A stretch of 64,000 nt of DNA from UBA7672 sp041166025 (GCA_041166025.1 JBEAMJ010000040.1:1-64000); one strand, 5' to 3'; numbered from the stretch's first letter, positions 52,891-61,381 are shown. Notes: generated by a model not told the origin, from the letters alone. Program-made: numbers and translations.

Positions 52891-54114
52891 ATGGGCGCTA
52901 TCCCGCAGGTCGATCCGGCCGAAGCCGGTCTCAGTGCCGAGCGCCTGAAGCGCATTCCAGCCTATTTCGACGCCTACATAGAAAGGCGGAAGCTGCCCTG
53001 TGTCGCGGCGCTCGTGGCGCGCGGCGGTCAGGTCGCGCACCTGTCATTCCAGGGATCGACCGAAATGGGCGGTGGCCGACCGATCAACGCACATACGATT
53101 TATCGGATCTACTCCATGACTAAACCGGTGACCTCGGTCGCAGCGATGATGCTGTTCGAGGAGGGGCTACTGCGCCTCGATCACGAGGTCTCTCGGTACA
53201 TCCCCGAGTTCCAAGACGTGATGGTGATGGGCGAGGATGGCCAGCTTTATCGCCCCGAGCGCCCGATGATGGTTCGGGATCTTTTCCTCCATACCTCGGG
53301 GCTCACATATTCCTTCATCGTGCAGACGCCGGTCGATGCGATCTATCGACAGCGCAAGCTGGAGTACTCAACCTGGAAGGGCGATCTCAAATCTTTCTGC
53401 GAAGCGCTTGCCGAGGCGCCGCTGGTGTTCTCGCCCGGGGAAAAGTGGAACTACTCCAATTCGACAGATGTGCTTGGCCGCGTGATCGAGGTCGCCTCCG
53501 GCACTAGCCTCGATCGCTTCTTCCAGACCCGCATCTTCGGGCCACTCGGCATGAAGGACACCGGATTCCATGTACCCCCCGAAAGTATTGATCGCCTCAT
53601 GGCGTGCTATGCGCGAAATCCCGACACTGGCGTCATCACCATGAATGACGCTGCGGGCGCCGCAAGCCGCTATGCGTCTACGCCAAACGTCTTCTCGGGC
53701 GGGGGAGGACTCGCATCCACAATCGGAGACTACTTCCGTTTCTGCCTGATGCTCGCCGGCGGTGGCGAACTCGACGGTGTTCGCCTGCTCTCGCCCAAGA
53801 CGCTCGAATACATGACGATGAACCATCTGCCGGGGAACCGGACGTTGAAAGAGATGGGCGACAAGACATTCTCGGAATCGCGCATGGACGGCTCGGGCTT
53901 CGGTCTGGGCTGGGCAGTCACGACGGACGTGGTTGCAACCATGCAGCCAGGCTCCCCAGGGACATTTTCGTGGGGTGGAATGGCATCGACCTTCTTTTGG
54001 ATCGATCCGGTGGAAGACCTGATCGCGATTCAGATGACACAGTTGATGCCCTCCGGCGCTTATCCCATTCGACCGCAATTGCAGCAGCTGGTCTACGCCG
54101 CGATCGAGGAGTAG
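52891..54114 (+). CDS. Serine beta-lactamase-fold hydrolase (class C-like)
   Basis: A 407-residue serine hydrolase of the beta-lactamase/esterase/DD-peptidase fold. The catalytic SxxK is IYSMTKPVTS (Ser75, Lys78), the second motif is KWNYSNSTDVLGRV (Tyr-Ser-Asn) near residue 187, and the third element is in SPGTFSWGGMASTFFW near residue 350, with the HTG-like WGG replacing KTG. There is no signal peptide, so it is cytoplasmic, which argues for an esterase or amidase rather than a true antibiotic lactamase. The ATG has AAGGAG seven bases upstream. It faces the kynureninase gene convergently, three bases apart. Confidence 0.87.
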   Translation: MGAIPQVDPAEAGLSAERLKRIPAYFDAYIERRKLPCVAALVARGGQVAHLSFQGSTEMGGGRPINAHTIYRIYSMTKPVTSVAAMMLFEEGLLRLDHEVSRYIPEFQDVMVMGEDGQLYRPERPMMVRDLFLHTSGLTYSFIVQTPVDAIYRQRKLEYSTWKGDLKSFCEALAEAPLVFSPGEKWNYSNSTDVLGRVIEVASGTSLDRFFQTRIFGPLGMKDTGFHVPPESIDRLMACYARNPDTGVITMNDAAGAASRYASTPNVFSGGGGLASTIGDYFRFCLMLAGGGELDGVRLLSPKTLEYMTMNHLPGNRTLKEMGDKTFSESRMDGSGFGLGWAVTTDVVATMQPGSPGTFSWGGMASTFFWIDPVEDLIAIQMTQLMPSGAYPIRPQLQQLVYAAIEE

Positions 54115-54117
54115 GGC

Positions 54118-55344
54118 TTAGGTCACCGCCGCGCGGACACGATACTCAGGTCGGTCCCAGGCGCGCGTCGCCAAAACGTCGGCCAGCCCATCCATGGCGT
54201 CCCATACATCGACGAACCGCACATACAGTGGCGCCACGCCGAACCGCATCGCATCAGGCGCGCGGAAATCCGGGATGATCCCACGTGCGATGAGGGCTTG
54301 CACCACTGCATAGCCATCGGAATGTCGAATGCCCACATGTCCGCCGCGCCGCGCCGCCTCGACCGGCGAGATCAGCTCGAGACCCATGTCCTCGGCGCGC
54401 GAAACGATAAGCTGTCCCAGCAGGCGCGCCTTGTTCTCGACCAACGAGAGATCGACGCCTTCGAATGCGTCGAGCGCCGCATCGAGCGACGAGAGCGACA
54501 GGATCGGTGGCGTTCCGGCGGCAAATCGAGCGGCGCCGTCCATAGGTGTATAGTCGGCCGAGAAATCGAATTGATCCTTCTGTCCGAACCAGCCCCGGAT
54601 TGGTGACGACATTCTGGTCGCCATGTCGCTGCGCGCATAAACGAAAGCTGGAGCACCAGGTCCGCCATTTAGGAACTTGTACGTGCATCCGGCGGCAAGC
54701 TTCACGCCCCACTTGTCCAGCCTCAAATCCAGCACCCCTGCTGCATGGCTCAAATCCCAAACGATCAGCGTTCCGGTGTCCTTCGCGGCCCGCTCCCATG
54801 CCGCGATCTCCGCGATTTCGCTTGTGCGGTAGTTGACGGCGCTCTTGATCAGCACGCCGGGCCTGACGGCCCGTATGTCGACGCGCTCATGCGGTTGCAG
54901 CACCACCAGTTCGCCTAGGCCAGCGGCCGCCAGCCCCGCTGTGATGCTGCGGTCAGTCGGAAACTCGTCCGCTTGCACCATCACCGTCCGCTCGCCGGTC
55001 ACCTGCAACGCCGCCGCCGCCAGCTTGAACAGGTTCACCGAAACGCTGTCCGTGACAATCACATCGCGATCCGCGACGCCGATCAATCGCGCCAGTTTTG
55101 CGCCCGCTCGCGCCGGCAGATCGAACCAGCCGGCATCATTCCACGACCGTATCAGCCCGCGCCGCCATTCTTCGGCAGCTACATGCGCAACCCGCTCCAG
55201 CGCTGCATGTGTCGCTGGCCCAAGCGAGTGCCCGTCGAGATAGATGAGGCCGTCGGGTAGGGCGAAGCGCTGCCGCACGGTCGCCAGGGCGTCGCCGCGG
55301 TCAAGTGCTTCGCAATCCTTTCGCGTGCGAGGTGGAGTGTTCAT
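54118..55344 (-). CDS. kynU: Kynureninase
   Basis: PLP enzyme that cleaves kynurenine to anthranilate and alanine, or 3-hydroxykynurenine to 3-hydroxyanthranilate. The 408-residue protein has IYLDGHSLGPATHA at the N-terminus, DSVSVNLFKLAAAAL, the phosphate-binding and aspartate region IVWDLSHAAGVLDL, and the PLP lysine in CTYKFLNGGPGAPAF near residue 228. GWFGQKDQFDFSADYTPMDGA is a further family signature. It is divergent from a formamidase-like hydrolase gene, 62 bases between the starts, which supports a tryptophan breakdown role. No ribosome binding site is obvious before the ATG. Confidence 0.95.
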   Translation of the reverse strand: MNTPPRTRKDCEALDRGDALATVRQRFALPDGLIYLDGHSLGPATHAALERVAHVAAEEWRRGLIRSWNDAGWFDLPARAGAKLARLIGVADRDVIVTDSVSVNLFKLAAAALQVTGERTVMVQADEFPTDRSITAGLAAAGLGELVVLQPHERVDIRAVRPGVLIKSAVNYRTSEIAEIAAWERAAKDTGTLIVWDLSHAAGVLDLRLDKWGVKLAAGCTYKFLNGGPGAPAFVYARSDMATRMSSPIRGWFGQKDQFDFSADYTPMDGAARFAAGTPPILSLSSLDAALDAFEGVDLSLVENKARLLGQLIVSRAEDMGLELISPVEAARRGGHVGIRHSDGYAVVQALIARGIIPDFRAPDAMRFGVAPLYVRFVDVWDAMDGLADVLATRAWDRPEYRVRAAVT

Positions 55345-55406
55345 GCCGTATCTGCGACGATGGCGCGCCGGCTTGCAATGCCTGCAATCCCTTGCGAGGG
55401 AAGGGC

Positions 55407-56348
55407 ATGCGCTTTCTCGCCCTGATTTTTTTCACCGCCGTTACGGCCTGTTCCGGCCCGGCCGCAACGCCTGGCCAACCGGCGGCCGATCAGCCGCGCT
55501 ATGCTCCTCCTGCACGGATCATGACGTGGGAGGACCTCCAGTCTCGTCCAAAGCTTATGCCGACCCAGACGGTTGTATGGGGGGAGGGGGCGACCGATGT
55601 GGCCGACCTTTGGTTACCCGACCGCGCCGGTCCTCATCCCGTCGTGCTGATGGTCCATGGCGGCTGCTGGCAGAAGGCCATCGCCGATCGTTCCCTAATG
55701 AACTGGGCGGCGGACGATCTCCGAAAACGAGGCATGGCTGTCTGGAACATCGAGTATCGTGGCGTCGACGAGACAGGTGGCGGCTATCCCGGCACCTTCA
55801 GCGATGTTGCTCGCGCCACCGACGCTCTGCGTGCTCACGCTGCGACCTACAACCTCGACCTCGGCCGTGTTGCTGCCTTCGGCCACTCAGCAGGAGGCCA
55901 TTTGGCGCTCTGGCTCGCGGGCCGCGCCCGTTTGCCTGCGACGAGCCCGTTGCGCATTGACACTCCTCTCCCGATAGTTGGCGTTGTCAACTCCGGAGGT
56001 CTGGCCGACCTTGCAGACTCGCTCGGCGTCACGGACCGCTCCTGCCTTGCCGACATATACAACAAGCTTGTCGGCGAAATCAGTCCGATCCGCGCCGATG
56101 TACTATCGGATACCTCGCCGGCCAAATTGCTCCCACTGCGCGTGCCCCAGGTCAGCGTGAACGGCCATCGCGACCGTATTGCGCCGCCCGTCCTGGGAGA
56201 AACGTGGGCGCGGAAGGCGCGCGCCGCGGGCGATGATGCGAGCGTGGAAGTGGTTCTTGACACCGGTCATGTCGAGCTGATCGCCCCGGGATCGAAGGCG
56301 TGGGAATTCCAGGCGGCCGCTCTGGCGCGCATGCTCGGTCTTTCTTGA
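55407..56348 (+). CDS. Alpha/beta hydrolase lipoprotein, possible kynurenine formamidase
   Basis: A 313-residue hydrolase with a lipoprotein leader (LIFFTAVTACSGP). The oxyanion motif is VVLMVHGGCWQKAI, resembling the HGGxW motif of arylformamidases, the nucleophile is Ser in VAAFGHSAGGHLALW near residue 182, the acid is in VNGHRDRIAPP and the base in VLDTGHVELI. Its neighbour across a short divergent promoter is kynureninase, so a role as N-formylkynurenine formamidase is plausible. The exported lipoprotein leader is against it, because the kynurenine pathway is cytoplasmic. The ATG is preceded by GAGGGAAGGG. It could equally be a lipase-like esterase of the BD-FAE group. Confidence 0.8.
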   Translation: MRFLALIFFTAVTACSGPAATPGQPAADQPRYAPPARIMTWEDLQSRPKLMPTQTVVWGEGATDVADLWLPDRAGPHPVVLMVHGGCWQKAIADRSLMNWAADDLRKRGMAVWNIEYRGVDETGGGYPGTFSDVARATDALRAHAATYNLDLGRVAAFGHSAGGHLALWLAGRARLPATSPLRIDTPLPIVGVVNSGGLADLADSLGVTDRSCLADIYNKLVGEISPIRADVLSDTSPAKLLPLRVPQVSVNGHRDRIAPPVLGETWARKARAAGDDASVEVVLDTGHVELIAPGSKAWEFQAAALARMLGLS

Positions 56349-56512
56349 GCGCCAGCCAGGCGTCCAGCCCCTTGGGCGCATCCTCGCCGAAAGCTGGGTT
56401 GTTGCGTTCATAGAAATCGCGCAGCGCGTCCGCGAGACGGCCCAGCGCTTCGAGATCTTGGATTATGGTCCGCTGGTTACGAGAGGTCGCGACGCCGTTG
56501 TCGCGGCGCGCC

Positions 56513-56914
56513 TCAGGGCTTTGCGTTGCTCATCCGCACGATCACCTCAACAGTCCGAATCTTCGCGCCTGCCGGCGCAGCGGGCAGGCCCTCGACCCGG
56601 ATTGAGTCTCCGGGGATGTCATGCAGGGCGCCGTTCTCTTCAAAGAAGAGGTGGTGGTGATCGCTGACATTGGTGTCGAAATAGGTGCGGTCCGTGTCAA
56701 GCGTGATGCGCTTCATTAGGCCCGCAGCGACGAACTGGTTGAGCGTATTGTACACCGTGGCAAGAGAAACGCGCACACCTGCCTTGCGCGCCATGGCCGC
56801 CACATCATCGGCCGTGACGTGCCGGTCCATCCCGTCGAACAGAAGAGCGCCGATCGCGATCCGCTTCGGGGTCGCGCGCAGGCCGGCTGTTTGGAGTCGC
56901 GTTTCTGCATTCAT
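56513..56914 (-). CDS. irr: Irr-type Fur-family transcriptional regulator
   Basis: A 133-residue Fur-family regulator. The winged-helix recognition region is VSLATVYNTLNQFVAAGL, and the segment TYFDTNVSDHHHLFFEENG with three histidines (His86-88) is the haem- and metal-sensing site typical of Irr. Irr proteins control iron and haem genes in response to haem status in alphaproteobacteria. Unlike the Bradyrhizobium protein, there is no N-terminal haem regulatory Cys-Pro motif, as in most Irr proteins. A perfect ICE-like palindrome lies six bases upstream of the ATG and so Irr probably controls itself. It is divergent from a CoA-transferase gene. Confidence 0.88.
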   Translation of the reverse strand: MNAETRLQTAGLRATPKRIAIGALLFDGMDRHVTADDVAAMARKAGVRVSLATVYNTLNQFVAAGLMKRITLDTDRTYFDTNVSDHHHLFFEENGALHDIPGDSIRVEGLPAAPAGAKIRTVEVIVRMSNAKP

Positions 56915-56919
56915 CGTCC

Positions 56920-56938
56920 AACTAGAATGGTTCTAGTT
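56920..56938. promoter_or_regulatory. ICE-like operator in front of irr
   Basis: AACTAGAA TGG TTCTAGTT is a perfect 8-base inverted repeat around a three-base spacer. The core TAGAA-N3-TTCTA matches the known iron control element bound by Irr (TTTAGAA-N3-TTCTAAA). It lies six bases upstream of the irr ATG and about 160 bases from the divergent CoA-transferase gene. Confidence 0.75.
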
Positions 56939-57094
56939 TGATGCCATTGCAAGTGCCTTGGCGTCACAGGCGAAATCCAAAACACGCTGTCGCCCGTTAC
57001 CGAGAATCAACCCGTCGTGACCGCTCCCGGGCTGCCCCTTGCGCCCTTTGGGGCGGGGCCCGATAGCAGGCCACGACGACAAGGAGTGCAGCCC

Positions 57095-58303
57095 GTGACG
57101 ACCATTTCGACCGGCCCGCTGGCAGGCGTTAGGATTTTGGACCTCTCCACCGTTGTCCTTGGTCCCTACGCCACGCAGCTCATGGGCGACATGGGCGCTG
57201 ACGTCATAAAGGTCGAGAACGGAAACGGCGATATCATGCGCCACGCGGGTCCATCGCCCGCGCCGGGCATGGGTGCCATTTACATGGGCTGCAACCGCAA
57301 CAAGCGTGCCATCCTGCTTGACCTCAAGACCCCGGATGGCCTCGAAGCATTGCGCCGACTCGTGAAGCAGTCGGACGTCTTCTTTACCAATGTTCGCATG
57401 GATGGCCTCAAGCGTCTCGGCCTTGGCTATGACGACCTCACCAAGATTCGCGCTGACATCATCTACGTTCATTGCGCAGGTTACGGCGCGGATGGGCCCT
57501 ATGCCGGCAAGCCTGCCTATGACGACCTTATCCAGGCAGGCTCCGGTATCGCCGACCTCTTCCACGTCCGCGATGGCGGCCCGCCGCGCTACATGCCGGC
57601 GCTGATGGCGGACAAGGTCTCGGGTCTCCACGCCGCCTATGCGACAATTGCCGGCCTCTATGCGCGCGCCACGACGGGGCAGGGCCAGTTCATCGAGGCG
57701 CCGATGCTCGAAAGCTTCACCGCCTTCAACCTGGTCGAGAATCTCTACGGCCACACCTTCGTTCCGCCGATGGCGCAGATGGCCTACACGCGCTCATCCA
57801 GCATCAACCGCATGCCGTATCCGACGAAGGACGGCTATATCGGCATCATGCCCTACAGCGACAAGCAGTGGATGACCTTCTTCGAGCTTGGCGGCCGCCC
57901 CGAAGTAATGACGCAGGATCCGCGCTTCTCCACCTACAACGCGCGCACGGCGAACATCGGCGCACTCTACCAGCTCGTCGGCGAGGTCGCCGCAACCAAG
58001 ACAACTGATGAATGGCTTGATCTGCTTGGCAAAGCCGACATTCCCGCCGCGCGCTGCGCCACGCTTCAGGAAGTTCTCGAAGACCCCCACCTGCGCGCAA
58101 CGGGGTTCATCCACGAGCGTCAGCACCCGGCCGGCTTCCCCTACCTCGCGATGCAGCATCCGGTGAAGTTTGCAGGCACTCCGGCCGACATCCGTCGCGA
58201 GCCTCCATCGCTGGGCGAACACACGGTCGATGTGCTGCTTGAGCTTGGCTTCTCACAGGCCGATGCTGAGCGGATTGCAACGGACGCGGCCAAGGCGAAG
58301 TAG
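57095..58303 (+). CDS. CaiB/BaiF family III CoA-transferase
   Basis: A 402-residue class III CoA-transferase. The N-terminal motif GPLAGVRILDLSTVVLGPYATQLMGDMGADVIKVE is complete in spirit (split here by length), and the catalytic Asp lies in YMPALMADKVSGLHAAYA near residue 170. The substrate segment AYDDLIQAGSGIADL and the C-terminal LGEHTVDVLLELGFS are family features. The start is GTG with AAGGAG eight bases upstream, 27 codons into the longer open frame. It is divergent from irr. The acyl group it moves is unknown. Confidence 0.9.
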   Translation: MTTISTGPLAGVRILDLSTVVLGPYATQLMGDMGADVIKVENGNGDIMRHAGPSPAPGMGAIYMGCNRNKRAILLDLKTPDGLEALRRLVKQSDVFFTNVRMDGLKRLGLGYDDLTKIRADIIYVHCAGYGADGPYAGKPAYDDLIQAGSGIADLFHVRDGGPPRYMPALMADKVSGLHAAYATIAGLYARATTGQGQFIEAPMLESFTAFNLVENLYGHTFVPPMAQMAYTRSSSINRMPYPTKDGYIGIMPYSDKQWMTFFELGGRPEVMTQDPRFSTYNARTANIGALYQLVGEVAATKTTDEWLDLLGKADIPAARCATLQEVLEDPHLRATGFIHERQHPAGFPYLAMQHPVKFAGTPADIRREPPSLGEHTVDVLLELGFSQADAERIATDAAKAK

Positions 58304-58311
58304 CCGCCGCT

Positions 58312-58677
58312 TCAGCGCCGAATCGGGATATCGGCGCCGACAGGTTCAAGCTCCGGCTCCAGGCCAACCTGATAGAACGGTCGAACGTTTCGCTTGGCGG
58401 CACGTTCAATCGCCATGCTGGACAGCTGCCCAGCAAGTGCGATGAATTCCCGCACGTTCTGGCCGGGGACAAAGTCGCGCGAAAGCGCGATGCTTGGCTC
58501 TGTTCCTCCCGGCTCCGCCCCTTCGGGTTCATGGAAGCACAGGCACTCAGATTACCGAATCTCCTAACCGGCGCTCGTTGCGCGGTTCAGAGACTGCACC
58601 AGCGACCGTGCTGGCAAGCAAAGACTTCCGCTGTTGATGAGCGCGCCAAGTTCCTTTGCATGTGTCAGCAGGCTCAT
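58312..58677 (-). pseudogene. Decayed gene with two in-frame stops
   Basis: On the minus strand an ATG at 58677 (with GGGAG about nine bases upstream) opens a 37-codon frame, MSLLTHAKELGALINSG onward, closed by TAG at 58564-58566. The same frame has a second stop (TAA at 58552-58554) four codons later, then stays open for 79 codons. That stretch is coding-like, with FVPGQNVREFIALAGQL and NVRPFYQVGLEPELEP, and ends in TGA at 58312-58314. No good start codon exists for the second part. I read it as one former gene of about 120 codons with two nonsense changes. It could also be a real 37-residue gene beside an unrelated relic. I do not recognise the family. Confidence 0.4.
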
Positions 58678-58696
58678 TGGCAGGTCTCCCGGCCGC

Positions 58697-59065
58697 CTAC
58701 CTCAACGCATCCACCACAGCATTCACCAGCGCGTCCTTGCGGCGCTCGAACTCCGGCAGGTCCCTGTAGGGCACCATCATCGGATGCGTCTTCTTCTTCG
58801 CGTCCTTCACCCGCCCGAATTTCCAGCCATCGGCCTTCTTCTGTGCAAGCCACTGATCGTGCTGGGCTGAAGCCGACGCCTTGGGATTGGCGATGCGCCA
58901 GGCGACGGAAGCAGCGGATGACTGCTTCATCCATTTCGGCGCGCGCGACCAGGGCGGAGCCGGGGCCTGCCCATTGGCCTTCTGCCACGCGCGCATCGCC
59001 TCGTGTATCACCTGCGCGATCCGTTCGTTTGCTTTTGTATCGGTCGTCGAGACTTTCGTCTTCAT
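58697..59065 (-). CDS. Stand-alone RyR-domain protein
   Basis: A 122-residue protein whose C-terminal half matches the RyR repeat: HDQWLAQKKADGWKFG, then KKTHPMMVPYRDLPEFERRKDALV, with the conserved Trp, Gly-Trp, His-Pro, Val-Pro-Tyr and acidic/basic positions. The N-terminal half (IAQVIHEAMRAWQKANG, WMKQSSAASVAWR) is helical and contains conserved-looking tryptophans. The domain is named for ryanodine receptors, where it occurs as a repeat; bacterial members are little studied. The ATG at MKTKVSTT has a weak AGGCG upstream; a second ATG lies ten codons upstream without any. It is divergent from the membrane protein at 59215, which ends in a related RyR domain, with 149 bases between the starts, suggesting they act together. 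Confidence 0.8.
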   Translation of the reverse strand: MKTKVSTTDTKANERIAQVIHEAMRAWQKANGQAPAPPWSRAPKWMKQSSAASVAWRIANPKASASAQHDQWLAQKKADGWKFGRVKDAKKKTHPMMVPYRDLPEFERRKDALVNAVVDALR

Positions 59066-59214
59066 CGCCTGCAAAGATCCCCGCCAGTATTTCATCGCTC
59101 AACGATAGTATTGCTTTGGTAGCAAGCGAATTCTTGGCACAGTAGTCTTTGCAGAAGTCGCAGTTTATCCGTAACTTCAGTCGCCCTCATGCGGGGGACA
59201 CGGGGAATTCGCGT

Positions 59215-61083
59215 ATGGCCGACGCTCATGCCGAGGTGAATGCACGCCCTGTTGGCGGTCGCGGGCAGGTTTTCCTGCGGGCATGGTGGGCGCTGGCTGT
59301 GCTGTCCGGCCTTGCTGCACTCGTACTTGCCGGCATGGGGTGGTTTCTGGAATTCGGTTCCCCCAAAGACGCGTCCGACGTCCTCGACATCGCCATTCGA
59401 ACGATCAAAGTGCTCCTGCTTTCGGACATCTATTACGACCCCGTTACGAATCCCGACGCGGGAATCCTGCTTGAGTACGCACGCGCCCTCGGCGTCGTCG
59501 CATCTCTGCTCGTTGGCCTCCGGCTCCTTGCGCTCGCGATCGGCTCTCGCATGTCCGATGTTCTCTACGCGCTGTTCCTCAACCGCCATCATATCATCAT
59601 CGGCTCGGGCGCCGCCGCGCAGGAATACGCATCCAATCACAATCGCATTTTCAAGGGCCGGGCGATCCATCTTGCGGATGCGCGCCTGCCGACGGCTCAC
59701 CGGCTAGCGACCTGGCAGCGCCGCGGCCAGCTGCACAACCAACTGCGCCATGCCAAGGCGCGCTCCGCCCGCCGCATCGTGGTGGACGAGGGGGACGACG
59801 CCGATACCTGGCAGACGGCGCAGCTGGCGGCCCGGGCCTGTCCCAAGGCGGACGTCCTCGCCCACATCGCCGATCCCTGGATCCGCGATCGTCTAAGCCG
59901 CGACCGGTCCAGCGATCAGCGGCCCACTCCACGCCTCACGCCCTTCTCCTATGCCGGCGGCGTGGCGCGGCAGGTCATGCTGGCCCATCCGCCTTACCTG
60001 TTGACGCAGGCGCTCGGCGCATCGACGCCGCATATCCTCATTGTCGGCTTTGGCCAGGTTGGCGAGTCCATCGCCCGCGAGTTCATCGTTACGTCCGTGA
60101 TCCCCGGCGACCAGAAGCTGATGGTCACTGTCGTGGACCCGTCGACCGCGTCGATCGAGCCCGATTTCCGGGGCCGCCACGAGGAGCTGGTCAAGCATGT
60201 CGATTTTGACTTCATCGCAGGCGACTTTCGGCTCGCCGACACCCGGCCTGACGGCTTGATCGACCGCGTGACAAAGCGGACTGCCAAGGCCCCGATCAGC
60301 GCCGTCTATGTTGCGATCGATCTCGAGCACCAGCCGCTAGGCCTGGCATTCGCCATCCGAGCGTTGGCGCTGCGCCGGGGGCTCTTCCTCGCGCCGATCT
60401 TCGTGTGCGCACAGCACGGCGCCGGCTTGCCACCGGTCCGCCATGGCGTCGGGCTCGTCGGTGGGCCAGCAGACGTGCAGGAGGAGCGCGAGAAGCAGGC
60501 TGTCGCCGAAGGCAAGCTCTGTAACCTGCGCGTCGTTTCTTTTGGCTCGTGGCCCGCAGCGTTCGACGGCGCTGGCATGCTTGAGCATCCCTACGACTCA
60601 CAGGCGCGGCGCTATCATGAGGAGTATTCGCGTCAGTTCGCCAACCACGAGCGCCACAGCGCCACCATCGTTACAAGCACGATCAAGTCGTGGGACGAAC
60701 TGCCCGACCAGCTACGAATCTCCAACCGGCGCGCTGCGGCGCACATGCGGACGAAGGCATTCGTGATGGGCTACGATCTTGGTCGCTGGCTCGCTGCCGA
60801 GCCCGGCTATCGCCATTGCCACGAGCTTCCGCCCGCCGCCGGCGTGTTCCCGACGAGTGAAGAACCGGACATGCTGATGGCCAAGCTGGAGCACCAGCGC
60901 TGGATGCTGGACCGCTTCCTCGATGGCTGGCGGCCCGGCGGCCGCAGCGACTACTACCGGACACGCAAAACACTGGTCCCCTTCGAACAGCTTGGGGCAG
61001 ACGAGGTGGCCAAGGACAATGCGGTGGTGGAGACAACGCGCGCGCTTATGCGGGAGGCGGCCGCGAAGAAGCGTAAATCGTGA
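59215..61083 (+). CDS. Two-helix membrane protein with two RCK-like Rossmann domains and a C-terminal RyR domain
   Basis: A 622-residue protein. Two membrane helices lie at about 19-45 (WWALAVLSGLAALVLAGMGWFL) and 85-110 (YARALGVVASLLVGLRLLALAIG), with a short reentrant-like segment between them that has no TVGYG filter. A first Rossmann domain starts at about 121 (HHIIIGSGAAAQEYA), a second at about 275 (HILIVGFGQVGESIARE), both of TrkA-N/RCK type. A linker with LRISNRRAAAHMRTKAF follows. The end, from about 557 (EHQRWMLDRFLDGWRPGG, then RKTLVPFEQLGADEVAKDN), is a RyR domain that aligns with the small divergent protein. I infer a ligand-gated membrane sensor or channel. The ATG at MADAHAEV has CGGGGA upstream; the open frame extends 22 codons further from a TTG. 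Confidence 0.8.
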   Translation: MADAHAEVNARPVGGRGQVFLRAWWALAVLSGLAALVLAGMGWFLEFGSPKDASDVLDIAIRTIKVLLLSDIYYDPVTNPDAGILLEYARALGVVASLLVGLRLLALAIGSRMSDVLYALFLNRHHIIIGSGAAAQEYASNHNRIFKGRAIHLADARLPTAHRLATWQRRGQLHNQLRHAKARSARRIVVDEGDDADTWQTAQLAARACPKADVLAHIADPWIRDRLSRDRSSDQRPTPRLTPFSYAGGVARQVMLAHPPYLLTQALGASTPHILIVGFGQVGESIAREFIVTSVIPGDQKLMVTVVDPSTASIEPDFRGRHEELVKHVDFDFIAGDFRLADTRPDGLIDRVTKRTAKAPISAVYVAIDLEHQPLGLAFAIRALALRRGLFLAPIFVCAQHGAGLPPVRHGVGLVGGPADVQEEREKQAVAEGKLCNLRVVSFGSWPAAFDGAGMLEHPYDSQARRYHEEYSRQFANHERHSATIVTSTIKSWDELPDQLRISNRRAAAHMRTKAFVMGYDLGRWLAAEPGYRHCHELPPAAGVFPTSEEPDMLMAKLEHQRWMLDRFLDGWRPGGRSDYYRTRKTLVPFEQLGADEVAKDNAVVETTRALMREAAAKKRKS

Positions 61084-61093
61084 ACGCTACAGA

Positions 61094-61321
61094 TCAGGCG
61101 ACGCGGCGAATGAAGAAGCCCTTGGGCTTTGGCGACTCTGTCGTTTCGGCAATTTCGTGAAAGGTTGTTCGTGTATCGAGGCCGAAGGTGTCGAGCGCGT
61201 TCATCGCCGCTTCGAGGTCGGCCATGGCGATCCGCCAGACGGGCACGCCGTCGATCCGGTCATCGGCGTCCTCGCCTATTAGGGCGCAGTAGCGACGTGC
61301 GAGCTGCTCATAGGCAGTCAT
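61094..61321 (-). CDS. Small protein of unknown function beside the RyR locus
   Basis: A 75-residue soluble, acidic-to-neutral protein that I do not recognise. It opens MTAYEQLARRYCALIGEDADD, has VPVWRIAMADLEAAMNALDTFG in the middle and ends KGFFIRRVA. It is predicted mostly helical. It reads toward the RyR membrane protein, ending 11 bases from that gene's stop. A GGGAT element before the ATG is a weak ribosome binding site. Codon usage is like the neighbours, so I keep it as real. Confidence 0.55.
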   Translation of the reverse strand: MTAYEQLARRYCALIGEDADDRIDGVPVWRIAMADLEAAMNALDTFGLDTRTTFHEIAETTESPKPKGFFIRRVA

Positions 61322-61381
61322 GGGGGTCCATCCCTGATGGTTCCTCGAACCATGCAGCAAGGCTCAGGCCAACAAGCTGAC

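Noticed and set aside
52542..52955. 137-codon open frame on the minus strand between the regulator and the beta-lactamase-fold gene
   Set aside because: Half of it is antisense to the start of the hydrolase gene, has no ribosome binding site and no recognisable motif.
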